Source: Bacteroidota bacterium
GTDB taxonomy: Bacteria > Bacteroidota > Bacteroidia > Chitinophagales > Saprospiraceae
Reading direction: 5' to 3'
DNA: 44,693 nt
NCBI GenBank assembly: GCA_017858735.1
Contig: JAFMBH010000023.1
Coordinates: 1 to 44,693 of the forward strand
Shown here: positions 41,407 to 44,693 of the stretch, one piece after another
Position numbering within the stretch: position 1 is the stretch's first letter
Layout of the letters: every line of letters starts with the position of its first letter
Made by a program: the position numbers and the translations under genes
Notes under the pieces: model-generated
Told to the model about the DNA's origin: nothing
Seen by the model: only the letters and a program-made list of their open reading frames with translations
Databases searched by the model: none

Positions 41407-42839
41407 TGAGCAAAACAAAACAAAGGCATCTGAATAATCATACCCTCTTTTATAAATGGGCTGATTATTTTTGTGCAATGATTGCCTGGGGCTCTTTTTT
41501 TGCTTACAGAAAAATAGTTATTGAAAAAGAAGAGAACGTTTCGGTCATTTTTCAAGATATTAATTTCTGGTACGGACTGATTATTATACCCATTGGCTGG
41601 TTTCTGGTGTATTCATTATTTGATCAATATGGTGATATACACAGACATTCGAGGTTAAAAACCCTGTCAAGAACCTTTTTTCTCTCCTTTTTTGGCGTTT
41701 TAATCCTGTTTTTTACGCTGATACTTGATGATTTTGTTTCTAATTATACTACTTACTATCAATCATTTCTAGCCCTTTTCAGTTTTCATTTTATACTTAC
41801 CGTGGTTACCAGAATGTTTTTATTAACCGCAGCATCTCGACGGATCCGTCAGGGAATGGTAAAATTTAATACCATCATCATTGGAGGTAATACAGAAGCG
41901 CTGGCTTTATATGAAGAAATAATTTCACAAAAGCGTTCCTATGGTTATCATTTCATTGGATTTTTACGAAGTAACAAAGAAAAAGTATCTCCTTTAGAGA
42001 CCAAATTAAAATACCTCGGAAATATAAAAGACTTAGACAGTATAATTAAGGAATACCAAATCGAGGAGGTCATTATTGCCATACAAACGCAGGAACACAA
42101 TTTATTAAAACAGCTTATAACTGCCTTATTTGATTTCAGACCCATTTTACATGTTAAAATTATTCCCGATATGTATGATATTATGCTTGGTACGGTAAAA
42201 ATGAATCAAGTATTTGGCACTGCCCTCATTGAAATAAATCAGGAAATAATGCCTCCCTGGCAAATTGCCTTCAAGCGGGTCCTGGATATTTTGGTTTCCT
42301 TTGTTTCTTTACTTTTTTTATCTCCGCTCTTTGCCTATCTATCCCTAAAAGTGAAGCAATCGTCTGTTGGGCCGGTATTTTACAGGCAAGAAAGAATTGG
42401 CTTGCGAGGCGTACCGTTTACTATTTTGAAATTCAGATCAATGTACGAAAATGCCGAAAACGGTGGTCCCCAACTTTCTAAAGATGAAGATAACCGTTGC
42501 ACGCCCTTTGGCGCTATCATGAGAAAATGGAGGCTCGATGAATTACCTCAATTCTGGAATGTACTCATTGGGGAGATGAGTTTAGTGGGTCCACGCCCTG
42601 AGCGGAAATTTTATATCGATAAGATTATGGAGCAGGCGCCACATTACCGCCATCTGTTGAAAGTGAGACCCGGTATAACTTCCTGGGGTCAAGTCAAATA
42701 CGGTTATGCGTCTGATGTGGATCAAATGATCCAGCGCCTTAAATATGATATCCTTTATTTGGAAAACAGATCTATTGCGCTGGATTTTAAAATTATGTTT
42801 TACACTTTGGTAGTACTCGTTCAGGGTACGGGAAAGTGA
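41406..42839 (+). CDS. Undecaprenyl-phosphate sugar phosphotransferase (polyprenyl glycosylphosphotransferase)
   Basis: A 477-residue inner-membrane enzyme that starts a polysaccharide by moving a sugar-1-phosphate onto undecaprenyl phosphate. Four N-terminal helices (to about 140) lead to a Rossmann-like domain (NTIIIGGNTEALALYEEI) and the C-terminal bacterial sugar transferase domain (FKRVLDILVSFVSLLFLSP, RQERIGLRGVPFTILKFRSM, WRLDELPQFWNVLIGEMSLV, GPRPERKFY). The ELPQ and GPRPE motifs are diagnostic. WcaJ/ExoY-like proteins use glucose or galactose; the sugar here is unknown. No other polysaccharide genes are nearby, apart from the coupled lipoprotein. Its stop is three bases from that of metK. 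Confidence 0.92.
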   Translation: MSKTKQRHLNNHTLFYKWADYFCAMIAWGSFFAYRKIVIEKEENVSVIFQDINFWYGLIIIPIGWFLVYSLFDQYGDIHRHSRLKTLSRTFFLSFFGVLILFFTLILDDFVSNYTTYYQSFLALFSFHFILTVVTRMFLLTAASRRIRQGMVKFNTIIIGGNTEALALYEEIISQKRSYGYHFIGFLRSNKEKVSPLETKLKYLGNIKDLDSIIKEYQIEEVIIAIQTQEHNLLKQLITALFDFRPILHVKIIPDMYDIMLGTVKMNQVFGTALIEINQEIMPPWQIAFKRVLDILVSFVSLLFLSPLFAYLSLKVKQSSVGPVFYRQERIGLRGVPFTILKFRSMYENAENGGPQLSKDEDNRCTPFGAIMRKWRLDELPQFWNVLIGEMSLVGPRPERKFYIDKIMEQAPHYRHLLKVRPGITSWGQVKYGYASDVDQMIQRLKYDILYLENRSIALDFKIMFYTLVVLVQGTGK

Positions 42840-42842
42840 TTT

Positions 42843-44108
42843 TTACAACGAAAAGGCTTTTTTAACCTGGTCTTTATAATCTAGTTTCTCCCAGGTGAAA
42901 AGTTCCACCTCTTTGGTAATTTGCTTACCGGAGCCATCCTTGAAGGTCAATGTTTTAATCTCGGGAATTCTTCCCATGTGACCATACGCTGCTGAGTCAC
43001 TATAAATAGGATTCCTTAATTTCAATCGTTGCTCAATCGCATAAGGTCGCATATCGAAAATGCCATAGACAATCTCTGCAATCTGAGCATCTGTTTTTGC
43101 TACTTTGGCTGTTCCATAAGTATTGATATAAATATTGGTAGGCTTAGCGACACCAATCGCATAAGAAACCTGCACTAAAACCTCTTTACAAACACCCGCA
43201 GCAACCAGATTTTTAGCAATATGCCTGGTAGCATAAGCGGCAGAACGGTCCACTTTTGAAGGATCTTTACCACTAAATGCACCTCCACCGTGAGCACCTT
43301 TGCCCCCGTAGGTATCAACTATAATCTTTCTTCCGGTTAATCCGGTGTCTCCATGAGGTCCGCCAATAACGAACTTACCTGTAGGATTGACGTGATAGGT
43401 AATGGTATCTGTAAATAAAGCCTGTAATTCAGGTTTTAATTTTGCTTTAACTCTTGGAATGAGTAACTGAATAACATCAGATTTAATTTTCTCTAACATT
43501 ACCTGTTCATTCTCATTAAAATCATCATGTTGCGTAGAGACAACAATACTATCTATTCGAATAGGTTTATGGTTATCATCGTACTCAATGGTCACCTGAG
43601 ACTTTGCGTCAGGTCTGAGGTAATTCATGGCATCAGTTGCTTTCGCAGATTTACGAATTTCCGCCAGTTCCAATAAAATTCTGTGTGCCAGATCTAACGC
43701 TAGAGGCATATAATGCTCCGTTTCCTCGGTAGCATAACCAAACATCATACCTTGGTCACCCGCTCCCTGATCTTCATCTTTCGCTCTTTCGACGCCTTGA
43801 TTTATATCGGGCGATTGCTCATGAATAGCGGAAAGAACGCCACAAGAATTAGATTCAAACATATATTCTGACTTGGTATAACCAATACGTTTGATAACAT
43901 CACGAGCAATTTGTTGAACATCAAGATATGCTTTTGATTTAACCTCACCGGCAAGAATAACCTGACCTGTTGTAACTAAGGTTTCACAAGCAACTTTCGA
44001 TTGAGGGTCAAAAGCAAGAAAATGATCAACAAGTGCATCAGATATTTGGTCGGCCACTTTATCCGGATGACCTTCCGATACTGATTCTGAAGTGAAAAGA
44101 TAAGCCAT
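42843..44108 (-). CDS. metK: S-adenosylmethionine synthetase
   Basis: A 421-residue enzyme forming SAM from methionine and [22 protein letters not shown] (6-24) with His14 and Lys17, [10 protein letters not shown], and [20 protein letters not shown] are the three family signatures and are intact. The gene has a perfect -7 octamer 43 bases upstream. No SAM riboswitch fits the 60-base gap. It converges with the sugar transferase gene across three bases and follows the FAH-family gene on the same strand. SAM supplied here is used by the radical SAM and methyltransferase enzymes also encoded in the window. Confidence 0.97.
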   Translation of the reverse strand: MAYLFTSESVSEGHPDKVADQISDALVDHFLAFDPQSKVACETLVTTGQVILAGEVKSKAYLDVQQIARDVIKRIGYTKSEYMFESNSCGVLSAIHEQSPDINQGVERAKDEDQGAGDQGMMFGYATEETEHYMPLALDLAHRILLELAEIRKSAKATDAMNYLRPDAKSQVTIEYDDNHKPIRIDSIVVSTQHDDFNENEQVMLEKIKSDVIQLLIPRVKAKLKPELQALFTDTITYHVNPTGKFVIGGPHGDTGLTGRKIIVDTYGGKGAHGGGAFSGKDPSKVDRSAAYATRHIAKNLVAAGVCKEVLVQVSYAIGVAKPTNIYINTYGTAKVAKTDAQIAEIVYGIFDMRPYAIEQRLKLRNPIYSDSAAYGHMGRIPEIKTLTFKDGSGKQITKEVELFTWEKLDYKDQVKKAFSL

Positions 44109-44151
44109 ATTAAAGGTTTGTTTAAATTATATAATGGATTAAAAATATAAT

Positions 44152-44159
44152 CAAAGATA
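44152..44159 (-). promoter_or_regulatory. -7 element for metK
   Basis: The minus-strand octamer TATCTTTG matches TAnnTTTG exactly and lies 43 bases before the metK ATG, nine bases after the stop of the FAH-family gene. A -33 TTG at the canonical distance is absent; that region would fall inside the FAH gene's end. Confidence 0.5.
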
Positions 44160-44168
44160 GAAATTAAA

Positions 44169-44693
44169 TTATTTAATGTTACAGGTAAAGAAAGATTCCC
44201 ATCCTTCGTTTGTCAACATTTTTCCTTCTAATTTATCACCAATGACCACAGGTCCAACCCCTGCCGGGGTACCAGTGTAAATGAAATCTCCCATTTGGAG
44301 CTTAAAATATTTTGACACGTAAACAATTAAGGTCTCGAAAGAAAAAATACAATCAGCAGTATTACCTTGTTGTACTAATTCGTCATTTTTAAGCAACTGG
44401 AATTCAAAAGCAGAAGTATCTGGATAGGCAGAAAGTGGTTTAAAATTACCTAACACAGCTGAATGATCAAATGCTTTGGCAATTTCCCAGGGCAATCCTT
44501 TCGCTTTTTGTTTAGCCTGGATATCCCGGGCTGTAAAATCGATACCTAAACCAATTTCCTCAATATAATCAGAAGCAAATTGAGGTTCAATGTGCCTTCC
44601 ATTTTTACCTATTTTAATAATTACCTCCACCTCATAGTGCAAATCATTTGTAAAAGAAGGATAATAAAGAGGCTTATTGTTTATTAATAGAGC
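44169..44693 (-). CDS. Fumarylacetoacetate hydrolase family protein (partial)
   Basis: The last 174 codons of a gene whose start lies beyond the window edge; the frame is open to the final base. The visible part begins within KPLYYPSFTNDLHYEVEV and contains the metal-site-type glutamates of the FAH fold (HYEVE), GLGIDFTARDIQAK, and the ending MGDFIYTGTPAGVGPVVIGD typical of this family. Members hydrolyse C-C bonds of oxo-acids or decarboxylate oxaloacetate; the substrate is not predictable from the part seen. It lies upstream of metK on the same strand with a 60-base gap. Confidence 0.88.
   Translation of the reverse strand, partial: ALLINNKPLYYPSFTNDLHYEVEVIIKIGKNGRHIEPQFASDYIEEIGLGIDFTARDIQAKQKAKGLPWEIAKAFDHSAVLGNFKPLSAYPDTSAFEFQLLKNDELVQQGNTADCIFSFETLIVYVSKYFKLQMGDFIYTGTPAGVGPVVIGDKLEGKMLTNEGWESFFTCNIK

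Noticed and set aside
44109-44168. SAM riboswitch ahead of metK
   Set aside because: The gap is only 60 bases, AT-rich, and lacks the paired helices of any SAM riboswitch class.

Overview
The window is about 45 kb of AT-rich chromosome from a member of the Bacteroidota, most likely the Saprospiria. Three things point there: Bacteroidota-specific families (DUF4296, DUF3822, DUF4369/TlpA-type thioredoxins, a large metzincin of the DUF5117/DUF4953 type, PntA split into two genes); perfect copies of the Bacteroidota -7 promoter octamer TAnnTTTG in front of several genes; and a small secreted cohesin-like protein whose sequence style is typical of Saprospiraceae. The lineage call is inference from protein style, not from a marker gene. 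I see no tRNA, rRNA, CRISPR array, insertion sequence, phage or integrated element. Coding density is very high and no gene-free stretch exceeds about 160 bases.

Layout. 1-3.4 kb: end of leuB, then a tight plus-strand run with futalosine-pathway menaquinone genes (mqnE, a histidine phosphatase, mqnA) and msrA. 3.5-9.9 kb: the three-gene proton-translocating transhydrogenase (pntA1, pntA2, pntB), an SPFH/band-7 protein and a secreted metzincin, closed by a strong bidirectional hairpin. 9.9-13.7 kb: a TetR regulator divergent from a PLP decarboxylase, followed by mnmA and rimM. 13.7-17.4 kb: a secreted amidohydrolase, a LysE-type exporter, an RlpA/SPOR protein and the cohesin-like protein. 17.5-23.5 kb, minus strand: ABC-F protein, a PhoB/PhoR-like pair, a DUF4296 lipoprotein, a SixA-like phosphatase and a thioredoxin-like lipid-envelope-type protein. 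23.6-30.7 kb, minus strand: pyrB, pyrR, glnS, argS, rsmD, a DUF3822 protein and an unknown membrane-anchored protein. 30.8-40.5 kb: tsaD, then on the minus strand a DUF697/SHOCT protein coupled to a 1997-residue alpha-2-macroglobulin, a DAO-type flavoprotein and an unknown secreted protein. 40.5-44.7 kb: a lipoprotein coupled to an exopolysaccharide-initiating sugar transferase, then metK and a fumarylacetoacetate-hydrolase-family gene running off the edge.

Most of this is housekeeping: quinone synthesis, NADPH supply, tRNA charging and modification (glnS, argS, mnmA, tsaD), ribosome maturation (rimM, rsmD), pyrimidine and SAM synthesis. No wholly new multi-gene system stands out. The points most worth following are: a substituted catalytic motif in RsmD (GPPY in place of DPPY); a macroglobulin that has lost its thioester cysteine and is translationally coupled to a DUF697/SHOCT membrane protein; a histidine phosphatase embedded between two menaquinone genes; a palindrome in the TetR/decarboxylase intergenic region; PyrR encoded with no leader before pyrB; and a stand-alone cohesin-like protein.
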